Below are positions 1-10,663 of a stretch of 64,000 bases of DNA, piece after piece. This DNA comes from Herpomyces periplanetae (Eukaryota > Ascomycota > Laboulbeniomycetes > Herpomycetales > Herpomycetaceae). Positions within the stretch are counted from its first letter, which is position 1. Every line of letters starts with the position of its first letter. The translations under genes were made by a program, and so were the position numbers. The notes below the pieces were generated by a model that was given only the letters and a program-made list of their open reading frames with translations, had not been told where the DNA came from and searched no databases. The stretch spans positions 43,799 to 107,798 of the forward strand of contig WMKJ01000037.1 of the NCBI GenBank assembly GCA_009733715.1, given 5' to 3'.

Positions 1-2337
1 GGACAATTTGCGACGTGATCGTGAACGTGACCGGGAGCACGAGCATGGGCGTGAGCCCAATTGGGATCTTGAATGAGATGGTGATATTGTATGATACTGT
101 GCTGATACAAGCTTTGTAGTTTCACCATGTGAGTGTTGACTACTGTGCGCCGTTGATACAGATAGTGTAGGTCGAGACATGTTTGAACCTCCATGCGACT
201 CATGCTTTGTTAATTGCCGTGGGTGTGTTCGTTCGGTATTATCACGAATGCGGCGACGGCCACGACGGCGATCTCGTTCCATCGTATGATGAGCGCATGA
301 ACACTGTTGCATGTAAGCGTGATTTTGCACTTTGCGCTGGTACTCTTCAGCATCACGACGTCGGGCGTCCCACTGATCAAGATCTCCCATATCAGAGGAA
401 TTACGATGGTGTTGATTGCATTCATGACGATGACATGTGTAACTTTTTCGTGAACATGTTGGATCATAGTGTCTCATGCCAGGTGTGGTTACATCGGACG
501 ACGCAGACGAGAAAGATTGTGATGCCGAATATCGTGATAATGCACTACATGAACTAGGAAAGCCGCACGATGATATGCTTGAGCAAATTGATCCCAGTGC
601 TCTACCTGATGGTAGGGATTCAGTATAGGAGGGAGCTTGTGGATTAACACTGGAACTGCGGATTGATCGAGTACGCACAGAATCGCGCGACGTTGCTCGA
701 GTATGGTGTGAAAACTGATCGTCAAGCAGACCCTGCGAGGAAGTACGTCGATGGTGTCGATACTGGCCTGACTTGCGACGTTTCGATACTTTTAAATGCC
801 GAGATGGCTCGGGCTGGTCGCAAGTATTTATACTAGATGGATATATGGGTATTCCGGTGGTTGTAGTCTGATTTGATCTGGTCGAGTTGCAGTGTAGCCT
901 TGAATCATTAGTATGGTGTAAACTTGATGAACAGTTATGCTTGCAAGCATGAGATGAGTGAGCATCAGCCGTATCAAGTGTAGGGGTATAGCAAAGAGCT
1001 TTGACGGGGAGATAGCATGGAGGGGATGATGCATAGGGGAAGGGGATTTCGCTATTCAGATTGAGGCCGAGCGATGAAGTTAGGGACGAAGATTGATGTG
1101 AATGACTATGCTTTCGATCGTTCTGGTGGATGTGATGCCGATTTGTAGAAAGTTCGGTGGGAAAGACTAGAGAATCTGAGTTGTAGGAGGGTGTACGGTG
1201 AGCAAAAGGTGTAGATGGTTTTACTCCACAATGTTGTGCATGAGTTGATTGTGAATCAGATATATTGACGGTAGGGTTAGGAGAATGTATTGTTCGAGGA
1301 TGATGAGTAGAGCGAGAGGGTAAATGATGATGGTGATGGTGATGAAGATGGCATGGCGTGTTAGTAGGGCAACAAGATGGTTGATGATAATTCATGCAAG
1401 ATGGATGTTTGAAATGACAAGCAGAATTATCCGTTGAGGTATAAGCTGTATCACGTATAATTAGGGGATGTGGGTGTTGATTTGCCGTAGATAACATTCT
1501 CATGGGTCTCGGGCAGTCCTTTAACGAGGTAGAATTAGTTAATGGATCTGATAGGTGAGAAGTTAGCTTGTGATATTGCGCTTGATTAACATTGTAGTGA
1601 GCTGCCATGGGATGACATGAGTCTGACGTATGTGTACTGTTGTACGTGGGGACACGAGAGGCCGGGAGAGTAGTAGTGTGAGGTGTGACGGCGGGACACA
1701 TGTGTAAAACGGGAGGACTATGTCGATACATATTACGCGAAGTTGTCAACTTACTGGTAGACGCGATACATGGAATAGTCTTTGCGGTATTGACATTAGT
1801 AGATGAAGCAACTGGTTCACGTGAAAGGTGAAAAGACGGACAAGTGATAGGGTGGCGGACCACATCGACACACTTTCGCGGACTGTTGGTTAAGGTAGAC
1901 TGAGAGAAAATTGTAGGCGTGGGTGGTTGTGAAATTGTAGCCGTAGCTGTAGCCGTAGCCGTAGCCGTAGATGTTGAAGTGTGAGAAGACACAGATTCAT
2001 TTATCGAAGTGTGCGGGTAAGCAAGTGGAAAGCTTCCTGGCATACTCGGACACGGTGATTCTGACGAGGTAGCAACGGACGTTAACGGGGAAGGCGAGTT
2101 AACGGTACAATGTGAACGCGGGGAACGATGTCGACGCATAGCGGAAGGTTTAGGGAAACGACGATAGCCTGAGGGAGATTTTGGTTGTGGAGGCGGCGAA
2201 GACGTTGGTGAAGAAAAGGTTAACGATACTAGCGTTGATGATTGACGTGACGAGCGAAGCCCGTCTGGTGAATCGGAAATCCACTCCTCACAAGTTGGGC
2301 GCTTGTACAAAGAACAACTTTCAACGTCATTAGGCAT
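1..2337 (-). CDS. Large disordered Ser/His/Thr/Pro-rich protein, 3' end outside the window
   Basis: From the ATG at 2337 the minus strand is open, without any stop, for all 779 codons to the window edge, far longer than chance allows, so the gene is real and incomplete. The predicted protein is low complexity: Ser, Thr, Pro and His dominate, with a Thr-Ala hexanucleotide tract (around 1938-1970), a poly-His stretch (around 1331-1350) and many Ser-Pro pairs. Towards the sequenced end it becomes more charged, with an Arg-rich segment containing MERDRRRGRRR and a stretch resembling a short helix (DQWDARRRDAEEYQRKVQNH). No enzymatic domain is recognisable. The start could be preceded by a further 5' exon. 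The bodies of such proteins are often signalling or cytoskeletal scaffolds, but that is a guess; no function is assigned. Confidence 0.75.
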   Translation of the reverse strand, partial: MPNDVESCSLYKRPTCEEWISDSPDGLRSSRQSSTLVSLTFSSPTSSPPPQPKSPSGYRRFPKPSAMRRHRSPRSHCTVNSPSPLTSVATSSESPCPSMPGSFPLAYPHTSINESVSSHTSTSTATATATATATISQPPTPTIFSQSTLTNSPRKCVDVVRHPITCPSFHLSREPVASSTNVNTAKTIPCIASTSKLTTSRNMYRHSPPVLHMCPAVTPHTTTLPASRVPTYNSTHTSDSCHPMAAHYNVNQAQYHKLTSHLSDPLTNSTSLKDCPRPMRMLSTANQHPHPLIIRDTAYTSTDNSACHFKHPSCMNYHQPSCCPTNTPCHLHHHHHHHLPSRSTHHPRTIHSPNPTVNISDSQSTHAQHCGVKPSTPFAHRTPSYNSDSLVFPTELSTNRHHIHQNDRKHSHSHQSSSLTSSLGLNLNSEIPFPYASSPPCYLPVKALCYTPTLDTADAHSSHACKHNCSSSLHHTNDSRLHCNSTRSNQTTTTGIPIYPSSINTCDQPEPSRHLKVSKRRKSGQYRHHRRTSSQGLLDDQFSHHTRATSRDSVRTRSIRSSSVNPQAPSYTESLPSGRALGSICSSISSCGFPSSCSALSRYSASQSFSSASSDVTTPGMRHYDPTCSRKSYTCHRHECNQHHRNSSDMGDLDQWDARRRDAEEYQRKVQNHAYMQQCSCAHHTMERDRRRGRRRIRDNTERTHPRQLTKHESHGGSNMSRPTLSVSTAHSSQHSHGETTKLVSAQYHTISPSHSRSQLGSRPCSCSRSRSRSRRKLS

Positions 2338-3510
2338 AATCAATGCCCTACCACAGGTGTAGTCAAGATTGATTTGAACGAAAAGACCCAAGGACACTAA
2401 GGTTGACTTTTGGCCACATTTAAGCGAAATGTGGGAATGGGTGCAACTAAACACTCTAAGGGTATTGGAAAAGGGCAATATACAGAGTAGGTTTAAGCGT
2501 ACAAGGGAATTATGGATGATGAGCGGTGTAAGTATGAGGCGGGTAGTATTGGGTATTTAGATGGCGAATATCAGTTTAGTACAAAAGAATAAATGAAGCT
2601 GTAGAACGCATTAGCGAACAAGTTAGTGGTGTACAAGTAAAGAAATGAGAAAGATATGAGTGGGGAAAACGTGATTTGGATAAATCGTCATGATGTAAAT
2701 TGAATGCAAAAGCATGGATAAAGAAACCCTGAATAAGGGAGGAAGATAATTACGTTGAAAAGGGCTCATGGAAGAAATCGAATGGTATGGTTGGTAGGAA
2801 ACGTATGTATACGTCAAGGTAAATAGGAAATTACAAAGAAATGAGTGGAAACGATGTCCCGAGTGAATTCACTACCCGAAAAATATCCTGGACCGATTAG
2901 GCGCTGTAAACCATTATTTGTTGCATTGATTAACCCGAAACTTTGGCTTGACATTAACGGTTAATTTGAGTTGAATTTTTCGGGTTTTTGAAAACTTCAA
3001 AAATGTATACCTATAACAACCATCTGATATAGGGCCAGGGTGGGATTCCCGGTAAGGCTGACGAGCGTGAATGAGATGTTGAGAGCATGGAAATGGGAAG
3101 GAAGCGCCCAAACGTGCGTTGGCAATCGCGTCATTCCAAATTTATAAGGCGGCCAATCAAAAGATCAGATGGAATGGTTGCGTCAGTTGGTTTCGTCTGG
3201 TTAACCTTCTATATCAATTCTAGAAGGCAATTAAGTTTGGTCTTCATTTATCTCGTTTACAAGTATTTTTTAGCTTTATCTACCTAACCGAATAATTCCA
3301 TTTACTTGTACATCTATTCCATTTATTTTTACTTCTACTACTTAAGATTTCTCCCCTTCTCTCTCGGTCTAGTTATCCATTAATCACGTGATTTGTGGGT
3401 GAAGTATTTCGAGGTCGGCCGAGAGGTGGAAGGTTGGTATATTTTTGTGTTGGCAAATTTCGACAGAAAGAATAAAAAATTTCCCCTTTGAAATAAGTGA
3501 CAAATAAACT
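2338..3510. promoter_or_regulatory. Divergent intergenic region (disordered-protein gene / CIA2)
   Basis: About 1.2 kb between two divergently transcribed genes. Only short chance reading frames are present. A TCACGTG E-box lies at 3384-3390, about 120 bp upstream of the CIA2 start. I see no RNA gene or repeat here. Confidence 0.5.
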
Positions 3511-4255
3511 ATGGATTTTCTTAATCCATTACGACCCAAGGATAATCCGAATCCACAAATACTCAGTGAGTCGGATATGCCAGAACGTCGCGCGCGGCGA
3601 CACATTTCATACACCGTGGAAAAAAGTGGCAAAATAACTATCCAAGCTTCAAAAAATGAAGACATGGAAAATGCAGAGTAACAAAGTTTTAATTGTTAAC
3701 GTCACTATACAAGATTTGATTGGATTAACATTAACAGGGCAATTACCTCCGAAAGTATCGATCAACAAGATATCTACGGTACGTTAGTCTCACCCTGGGA
3801 AATTATTTAGTACCGTCTTTTCACGTACACTTCTAACCTCGACCCTTATTTCATTCCGAATTTCCCAAATATTAGATCTAGTGGCATCGATTAACGATCC
3901 AGAACATCCGTTCAGTCTTGGATCACTTGCCGTGGTAAACATAGCAGATATACACATCAAACGTTTATCATGTCAGCCGACTACGCCGCTCACGCTTCCC
4001 CTTATCCATGTAACAATACTGTTAACGCCCACAACACCTCACTGTAGTTTAGCTACTATAATCGGTCTAGCCGTTCACATCCGTTTACGAGCTACTCTAC
4101 CGCCGAACTTTCGCGTCGATGTTTTAATCAAGCCAAACACCCATACAGCTTACGAAGCCGTTTCAAAACAGCTATGCGATAAAGAAAGAGTAGCCGCTGC
4201 GCAAGAAAACCAAGCATTAATGAGCGTTATCCACTCAATGCTGGCTTCAGCGTAA
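3511..4255 (+). CDS. CIA2: CIA2/MIP18-family Fe-S cluster targeting protein, three exons
   Basis: Homologue of Cia2/FAM96B (MIP18 family), which with the Cia1 WD40 protein and Mms19 delivers [4Fe-4S] clusters to cytosolic and nuclear apoproteins. Modelled as join(3511..3677, 3738..3778, 3876..4255), 195 residues. Intron 1 uses GTAACA and intron 2 GTACGT donors, and the frame joins exactly to give an EAITSES then DIYDLVASINDPEHP sequence, matching the family's conserved I(N)DPEHP motif. Exon 3 carries the reactive-Cys motif in TPHCSLATIIGLAV and the NKQL-type motif as SKQLCDKERVAAAQEN. The N-terminal exon is family-variable but has the usual NPNPQI-like start. The stop lies 142 bp from the convergent ArgRS stop. 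Identification is secure; the exon 1 boundary is inferred. Confidence 0.9.
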
Positions 4256-4397
4256 GCTTAACTCGTAATAAACCTACGTTTAATCGAGAATGAGTGGTGC
4301 ACGGAACAGAAAACCAAGTGTCAAAGAAAATCTATCAATCAATTTAGCTTGACTAGCTTATGGTCATTCAGCACAACTCTGGAAATACGGTATGGTT

Positions 4398-6683
4398 TCA
4401 CATTCGATCAACAGGCGTTAAGCCTAAAAGTCGCATTCCGTTTCTGAGTACTTGCCGTGCAGCCGTGTATAAAGCCAGCCTAGCTCTTAAGACATCTGGC
4501 TTACTAGACACTACATGAAGGTGATCATAACTAGAGCTAAGTAAATGCGTCATGCGAAAGAGATACGTCAAAATGGTAATGGGCTCCAGAGTTCGCAAGC
4601 TATTTGAAACGACATCAGGCCACTGTGCTAAAGATCTCACAAGGTCAGAGGCATGCCGCTCAGACAACAGGGAAAAGTCAGCGCACGCCAATTCCTCAAT
4701 GGTAAAAGATTTATCAACCCGGCGGATAATGGACGACAAACGGGCATGAGCATATTGGAGGTACGGTCCTGTATCACCTTCAAAAGAACACATACGATCC
4801 ATATCGAATTCATAATTGTGAATGCTAAACGGATAGATTAGTTGAGAAAGTAAAATTAAAAGGGTTCATTTGACGTACCGTTTACCCGTCATATCCTGAA
4901 CCATGACGGCAGATATACCAAGTAGATCTGATGTTTTTTCCGGATCTGCGACTTCACGATACTTTGCTTCATTTGTTCTCATAACATCATGCATTTTTTC
5001 GCCGACATCTCGCAGAATATCATCGAGAAATTTAGCCGTACCTCTACGAGTACTCATACCGAGAACCATTCCAAAGTTAATATGGGAACAACGTTGGGCT
5101 ACATCGGGATACCCCATAAGCTCCACGATTTTGAAAAGCTGGGCGAGGTGTAAATCCTGTTGACTAGCAACAACGTAGATCATTTTATCAAATTTATACG
5201 TTTCGAAACGTTCGAGTAAAGCGCCCACATCACGAGTCAAGTACAAGCTAGTTCCGTCTTTCTTACGAACTACGGCTTTGGCTAAGCGTTTTTCATGCTT
5301 GGAAAGATCAATAATGACGGCGCCGTCGCTATCCTCAAGTAAACCTTGGTCCTGCATAATGCGGGTAGCAGTTTTCATACGCCCTTCGGAAACTTGACTT
5401 TCACCCGAGTAATTGTCAAAATTAATGTTTAATCGAGCATACGTATCACGATACTTTTGAATGCTAAGATTACGAAATTTACGCCATACGCTTAAGGCAT
5501 CTTCATCTCCATCAACCATACGCTTGAAGTAAGCACGAGCAGAAGCATCCACGCCAGTTTCATTTATTTTGTCTATTTGAGCCTTGATTGAAGCAATATC
5601 GACGGTATCAGTTGAAGTTCCATTGACAGCAGCGTGATATTTTTGCTCTAGACTTTTGCATAAGTCAGCCTCATCAGCAGCAAGTTTGCTAATTTGAACG
5701 TAGACGTCGTATAAGTGCCCGATAGGGTTGGCTAGCAAATTTTGCTCGGAACCATATCGTTCGAAACCAACAGCTAGAACCCCGTACTGCTTTCCCCAGT
5801 CACCCAGATAATTTAGACGGATAACGTCCCAGCCATGACCTTGGTAAAGATTAGCGATGAAACCACCGATAATAGTGCTGCGTAGGTGACCAGCGTGAAA
5901 AGGTTTAGCAATGTTTGGACTGGAAAATTCAACAATAATGCGCTTACGCCCGGCGGCCGGATTGGTAATGTCGCGTAAGCCAACGTAAGGATTGAAGCCG
6001 TAGTTTTCGCCACGGTAGAGTATGGCGGGTAAGGTTAAGCGTAAAAGGGGCAGCTCCTTGAAAAATATGCGAAGAAAAATTCCCACAGCGGTTGGAGGAT
6101 GAATTAGTGGTGAGGGGGGAAAGTCTGCGGCAAGTTTCTGTGCTAGATCGGCCGGTTTAATATCCTTAACACGCAAGGCAGCAACGGGAATGGATAGATC
6201 CCCATTATCAAGGGTTTGGGTCCAGTGAATAGCATTTCGTAGCGTTGGAATGGGTAAATCTGGTAATAGCTTGTGAAGTATAGAAACCAGATGCGCACGA
6301 TAGATGTCCACAGGATTAATATCGGGAAACAGATCAGATGAAGAGTCAGTAATATCTACATTGTAATCCCTAAGAATATCGTGAACACGGTAATGTTTGC
6401 GAATATCTTCAAAAGTTTCGACTGATGATAGATCGCGTGGAGACGCTGGAATTGCTGTGGTACTCATTGTTGTTACACTGGTGTGTGGTACTGGAAGTAT
6501 AGCAAAGCGTCTGCCGACGAAGTATGATAAATTCACCGTATTTTGATAAACTGGGTACCGATGGTAGATTAATTGTAACCTGGAGCGTCTAGCGAGGAAA
6601 ACCTTGTCGAATAGCAATCTCGTTCCATGAATACTATGGATTAACCTGAAGAAACCCGTGCGAAGTTGACCGTGATAATACAT
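4398..6683 (-). CDS. Arginyl-tRNA synthetase, probably dual-targeted (cytosol and mitochondria)
   Basis: Class I arginyl-tRNA synthetase. Modelled as complement(join(4398..4824, 4879..6683)), 743 residues from the first ATG. The N-terminal tRNA-recognition domain is followed by the HIGH-type signature (KPFHAGHLRSTIIG), an LNYLGDWGKQYG motif and the KMSK-equivalent GMSTRRGT. The C-terminal exon holds the DALR anticodon-binding domain and ends in the family's typical GLTPVDRM. The 54-nt intron (GTACGT donor, TTTAG acceptor) rejoins the frame as GKR-IHNYEFD. Two in-frame starts exist: ATG 6683 adds 72 residues rich in Arg and hydrophobics with one acidic residue, resembling a mitochondrial presequence; ATG 6467 (MSTTAIP) would give a 671-residue cytosolic form. 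One gene could serve both compartments through alternative initiation. That is inference. Confidence 0.93.
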
Positions 6684-6776
6684 GCGCTTGAATTGTTCGC
6701 TACAAAAAAAATAAAGTAGAACGGTAAAAAGTTAACGCGAAACCCGGACCCGGATTGAAGGGGAAATACGTGGGGG

Positions 6777-6800
6777 TTAGGGCTAGGGCTAGGGCTAGGG
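6777..6800 (+). repeat. Telomere-like TTAGGG/CTAGGG array in the ArgRS promoter
   Basis: One TTAGGG followed by three CTAGGG units directly in tandem, about 100 bp upstream of the first ArgRS start and inside the 197-bp gap to the NIC96 stop. It is too short to be a telomere relic of any size. It resembles the TTAGGG sites bound by Tbf1/TRF-type Myb factors at some fungal promoters. Function is inferred. Confidence 0.6.
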
Positions 6801-6880
6801 CAAAGAGACCTTGGGAACTGTCGCGGGAGAATTAACGAGTCGAACCATTTTTGGAAGAGAAAAGGAATTTTTGGGAGAGA

Positions 6881-9800
6881 TTAATTGGCATCCCATTCGC
6901 TGGCTGCGCGAGATAAAGTCTCAAAAACTCGTGCTTCCAGTCGATATCTGACTAAACCAGCAAATACAATGAGATCGTTGGCTGCAGTGTTAATTTCACT
7001 GAGTTTCATGGATTTAGTGTCGTCCACGTAAACGGCAGAGCGTAAGCGTGTACGCTCATGGGAAAATGCAGTTATCGTAATGAGGAGTAAAGGACCAATG
7101 ACTCGTGCGAGTTCAGCAGGTTGGGCGTTAAAATTAGTGGCGGCAGATCGAATCATGGTAATGTCACCGTGGGCTGTAAAAGGTAGTAAACCGGTTTTGG
7201 CGATAAGCTTTGGAGGGTAAAGTAAAGTTAGCAAACTAGTGTACATGTATTGACAAGCCAATAAACTTACATCAAGGGCTTCATGATACAATTGTTCATG
7301 AAGTTTATTTCGAGCCTGAGCGAGAAGAAGTAATGTACCGAAAATTTCCCAAATTTTAGGATTGACTTGACGTTGAATTTGAACTTTTTGAAGGAATAGC
7401 TGATAAAAGCGATCGGATAGTTCAACGGGATCTTCAATGGCCGTTAAACTTAAAGTAGAATTAAGCTCTCCGTACTGAGCCGATTGATCTTCATGATCAA
7501 GGGTTTCCAATTTAAGACTTTGAGATCCAATTTCCGTTGAAATAACTTCAAGAAGTGTTGAATTCAACAAATTTATAACGCTATCATATTCCGAAGCTAG
7601 ATGATACAGGATAACAGCATCTGTAATTCTACCACAATCTTCTGCAACTGAAGCTGCTTGAAGTGTAATAACTTTGAGAAATGATTCATGATCCGATAAT
7701 TTGATCAATTTTAAACGTTGTTCGATAGCGCCTGGTATGCGTTGCCCGTCATTTAAAATATCGCCTAGAAGAAGTGAAAATTCCCGCGTCTCTAGGACAA
7801 GTTCTCGTAAAGCTTCATGACACAGTTGAACTTGAAGTTCTCCCGCTTTTCCCGGTAAATCACTGTTCAAGCAAATTAACGTCAAATAGTCAACCGCCAG
7901 TTCAGGATTAGCAATGCGAAAGTCACAAGTGTAATGACCGATCATCAAGCCAAAGTTTATGTTAGCCGCTCCGTCCGTATCAATGTTGAGTAAATCGGGT
8001 TGATGAAAATCTCCAACACGAAGTAAACCGTAAAAGTCCAGAGCAATAGCAAAGTGAATAGCGGTAACTGCATTGAAATCGTAAAGCCAATTAACCGCTT
8101 GTTCAAACAATCCAGCTGATATTAACAAGTGAAAGTAGGTTGAAGGACTGTCGATGGTATCACCATGTCTGGTAAAGTGTCGCTCTCCAATATCTAGAAC
8201 TGTTTGCCGAATAGCTTCAAGATCGTATCGTGAAGTAGCATCAGGATGATCAATATCATGGGAATTTCGGGATTCACGAGCCAAAGCAAATTGAAGCCAA
8301 ACCCAATCTTCGTAGCCCAGATTAATATTTGGCAAACTTCGACGTTCTAATTCAATGCGACCAATTATCTTATAACAAGCCATTCGATAAGGGTCAACTT
8401 GGTCAGTAGGATACTTCTTTTGGGTTTCCCATTCTCGAATTAACTCAAGTCTAGAGTTGCGCGGCAAACTTCGCTCGGGATCTTGAGCGTAATGGGCGAA
8501 AATGCGCGGAAACGACCGGTCAATGCCCAAAATTGCACGATGATTTTGTGAAATGTATTCCGCGGCATCATTGACCAGCCCACATCGCAGAAGATAATAT
8601 ATTAACACCCAAACATAATCTTCACCAACCCGCTGTAGCAACACATCATCAGATCCGAGTTCTTTGCGTGCCGAACATACTCGAATATATCCGCGGACTT
8701 CATTAATTGCTGACGGAATACCTCCCATGTGTGCTTCGCGCAAATTTCGTTCAATTGTGCCTTGGATATGCCGTAAAAATTTTTCTTCAAGTGCCTGTCG
8801 CGATCCTTTGAGAATTCGGGCGCGCATTTCTTCACTACCGCCATTCTCGCGTAAATATTCAGTTGCGTAAATACGCTCTCCAGTACATGTACCACCCATT
8901 TTATCCACAGGACCAATAATCTTCATTAAAACTTTGAAAGAATCAATTATCAATTCGTTATCGTCCGTTTTAATCAACTTTTCTACGTCCAAAAACCCGT
9001 CAAGCAATTTGTACCAAACTTCTTGTAATCGAGAGATTGTTAACTCTTGAACACACTCTCCATACTTTTCTTGCTTATCGCGCAACATAGCACTATCTCC
9101 ACTCCATCCCTGACTTGCACTATCCTCTAGCTTACCAAGGCCATATCTTCCAGACCTTCGTAATATTGTAGATGATCCATTCGATTGTCCAAGCACGGAT
9201 TTTCTTCCATTGAATTTAAATCCTTTACCACTACAAGATTTCATACCGCTCCACCCCATACCTTTTTCGTGAACAGCTGAATCATTGTCTTCGACTTTAC
9301 ACAAACCAAAATGCTCGTATACACGTTTCCTCGCGCCATCCCAATCTTCTTCTAATGTACCTTGTAGTAATAATTCAAAATCTCGTTTGCTTTGCGCAAG
9401 TCCCTCGGAGATAATGTTCAAAGTTGTCTGCGCATTAATACTCTGGATGTAAGCGTCAACGTTAATATCACTCTCATTAACTCCTCCACCGTTCATGTGT
9501 GCAGTGACTCGTGTAGAAATCTCATCCAAATTTTGGACAGTAGCCGCTGTAGGTACACCAGAAGCTGCTAATAAATAATGCGCTTTACTATCGAGTAGCT
9601 CATCACTACGACCATTATCTAAAGTAGCACCGTTTGTGCCAATACAACGAACTCTTTGAGCAATGTCCCCCAAACCCAATTGTAGGCTAGGCAGTTCACC
9701 TAACTGAGCTGAATTTATGTTAACATCTCGCTTGAGCATTCTCTGTTTGCTTCGTTCAAGTAAATGATCAAAGTAAGCGTTCTGGGAATTAAGAGCTGGT

Positions 9801-10294
9801 GCGTTCACCCCATTTACACTTTTACTATGTTCTCCTCCTATACCCGTAACAATAGAGCTATTCATGTATCCAAGTCTGTCATTACCGCTTCCTCCGGTGT
9901 TAATGGTAGAATTTCCGTTCCAATTCCCACTTGTAGTCGCATTGGTATTAATATTGGAAGTTGAAGTAGCACCTAAAGTTGACGTAGTCCCTCCACCAAA
10001 TCCACTGTTGTTACCAAAGTTAAACATTCCTGTCGTGGTGGGTTTATTTTGTAATCCAAAGGTGCCCGTTCCACCAGATTGATTTAAACTTGTACCGGTA
10101 GTAGTGTTTGTCGCTGCCGCGGTTGTCGTGGATTCAGATGAAAAGTTTGGCATGGACAATTCACTATTCGTTGAATTTCCCTGTTGCCCAAAACCTTTAT
10201 TTCCCGAGCCCAAGTTTCCAAAACCTCCACTACTGAACAATCCACCCGAAGATGGCGCGCTTCCCAACCCGACATTGGTAAAGTTTAACGACAT
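6881..10294 (-). CDS. NIC96: Linker nucleoporin Nic96/Nup93
   Basis: Single-exon gene for a 1137-residue protein of the Nup93/Nic96 family, the inner-ring scaffold nucleoporin that anchors the Nsp1-Nup57-Nup49 channel trimer. The first 130 residues are Gly/Asn/Ser/Thr-rich with scattered FG dipeptides (SGGFGNLGSGNKGFGQQG, MFNFGNNSGFGGG). The linker region after it is helical. The large C-terminal alpha-solenoid contains typical family stretches such as YPTDQVDPYRMACYKIIGR and the segment around DYLTLICLNSDLP. The length is greater than S. cerevisiae Nic96 (about 840) because of the N-terminal extension, in line with filamentous ascomycete orthologues. The start codon is a clean ATG and no intron is needed. 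It shares a 369-bp divergent promoter with the ATP8 gene. Confidence 0.92.
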   Translation of the reverse strand: MSLNFTNVGLGSAPSSGGLFSSGGFGNLGSGNKGFGQQGNSTNSELSMPNFSSESTTTAAATNTTTGTSLNQSGGTGTFGLQNKPTTTGMFNFGNNSGFGGGTTSTLGATSTSNINTNATTSGNWNGNSTINTGGSGNDRLGYMNSSIVTGIGGEHSKSVNGVNAPALNSQNAYFDHLLERSKQRMLKRDVNINSAQLGELPSLQLGLGDIAQRVRCIGTNGATLDNGRSDELLDSKAHYLLAASGVPTAATVQNLDEISTRVTAHMNGGGVNESDINVDAYIQSINAQTTLNIISEGLAQSKRDFELLLQGTLEEDWDGARKRVYEHFGLCKVEDNDSAVHEKGMGWSGMKSCSGKGFKFNGRKSVLGQSNGSSTILRRSGRYGLGKLEDSASQGWSGDSAMLRDKQEKYGECVQELTISRLQEVWYKLLDGFLDVEKLIKTDDNELIIDSFKVLMKIIGPVDKMGGTCTGERIYATEYLRENGGSEEMRARILKGSRQALEEKFLRHIQGTIERNLREAHMGGIPSAINEVRGYIRVCSARKELGSDDVLLQRVGEDYVWVLIYYLLRCGLVNDAAEYISQNHRAILGIDRSFPRIFAHYAQDPERSLPRNSRLELIREWETQKKYPTDQVDPYRMACYKIIGRIELERRSLPNINLGYEDWVWLQFALARESRNSHDIDHPDATSRYDLEAIRQTVLDIGERHFTRHGDTIDSPSTYFHLLISAGLFEQAVNWLYDFNAVTAIHFAIALDFYGLLRVGDFHQPDLLNIDTDGAANINFGLMIGHYTCDFRIANPELAVDYLTLICLNSDLPGKAGELQVQLCHEALRELVLETREFSLLLGDILNDGQRIPGAIEQRLKLIKLSDHESFLKVITLQAASVAEDCGRITDAVILYHLASEYDSVINLLNSTLLEVISTEIGSQSLKLETLDHEDQSAQYGELNSTLSLTAIEDPVELSDRFYQLFLQKVQIQRQVNPKIWEIFGTLLLLAQARNKLHEQLYHEALDVSLLACQYMYTSLLTLLYPPKLIAKTGLLPFTAHGDITMIRSAATNFNAQPAELARVIGPLLLITITAFSHERTRLRSAVYVDDTKSMKLSEINTAANDLIVFAGLVRYRLEARVFETLSRAASEWDAN

Positions 10295-10663
10295 TCTATC
10301 TTGTCGCTTAATTCAACACTTTATAACATTCGTTAACAGACAAACCCGACAATATGAACAATTGAATATAACAACAAATTCAATTCTCCCAAATTTTTAT
10401 CTTCCAAAGAATTCTTTTATCCTTAATCCGTTAACAACCTTTTCATCGCCTTCGCGCCCAACGCGCTCCATTCCTTCCATCGAATCACGTGCCCATATTT
10501 TCACACCTGCATCACGTGCCATTTCAAATAATTTTTCCGGCTCCGAAGACGGGATTTTGTCGACAACAGTTTGGAGGGAAGATCTTGAAAGTTTAAACTT
10601 GGGATTTTTTCACTGGTTAAGCATTCGTTAACTTATCAAGAAATTTTTACACCTTTCTATCAG
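10295..10663. promoter_or_regulatory. Divergent promoter of NIC96 and nuclear ATP8, two E-boxes
   Basis: The 369-bp gap holds TCACGTG at 10486-10492 and again at 10512-10518, 19 bp apart start to start. These match the CACGTG core bound by bHLH factors such as Cbf1. A frame open through this gap on the plus strand is antisense chance sequence. Any shared regulation of the two genes is inference. Confidence 0.5.
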
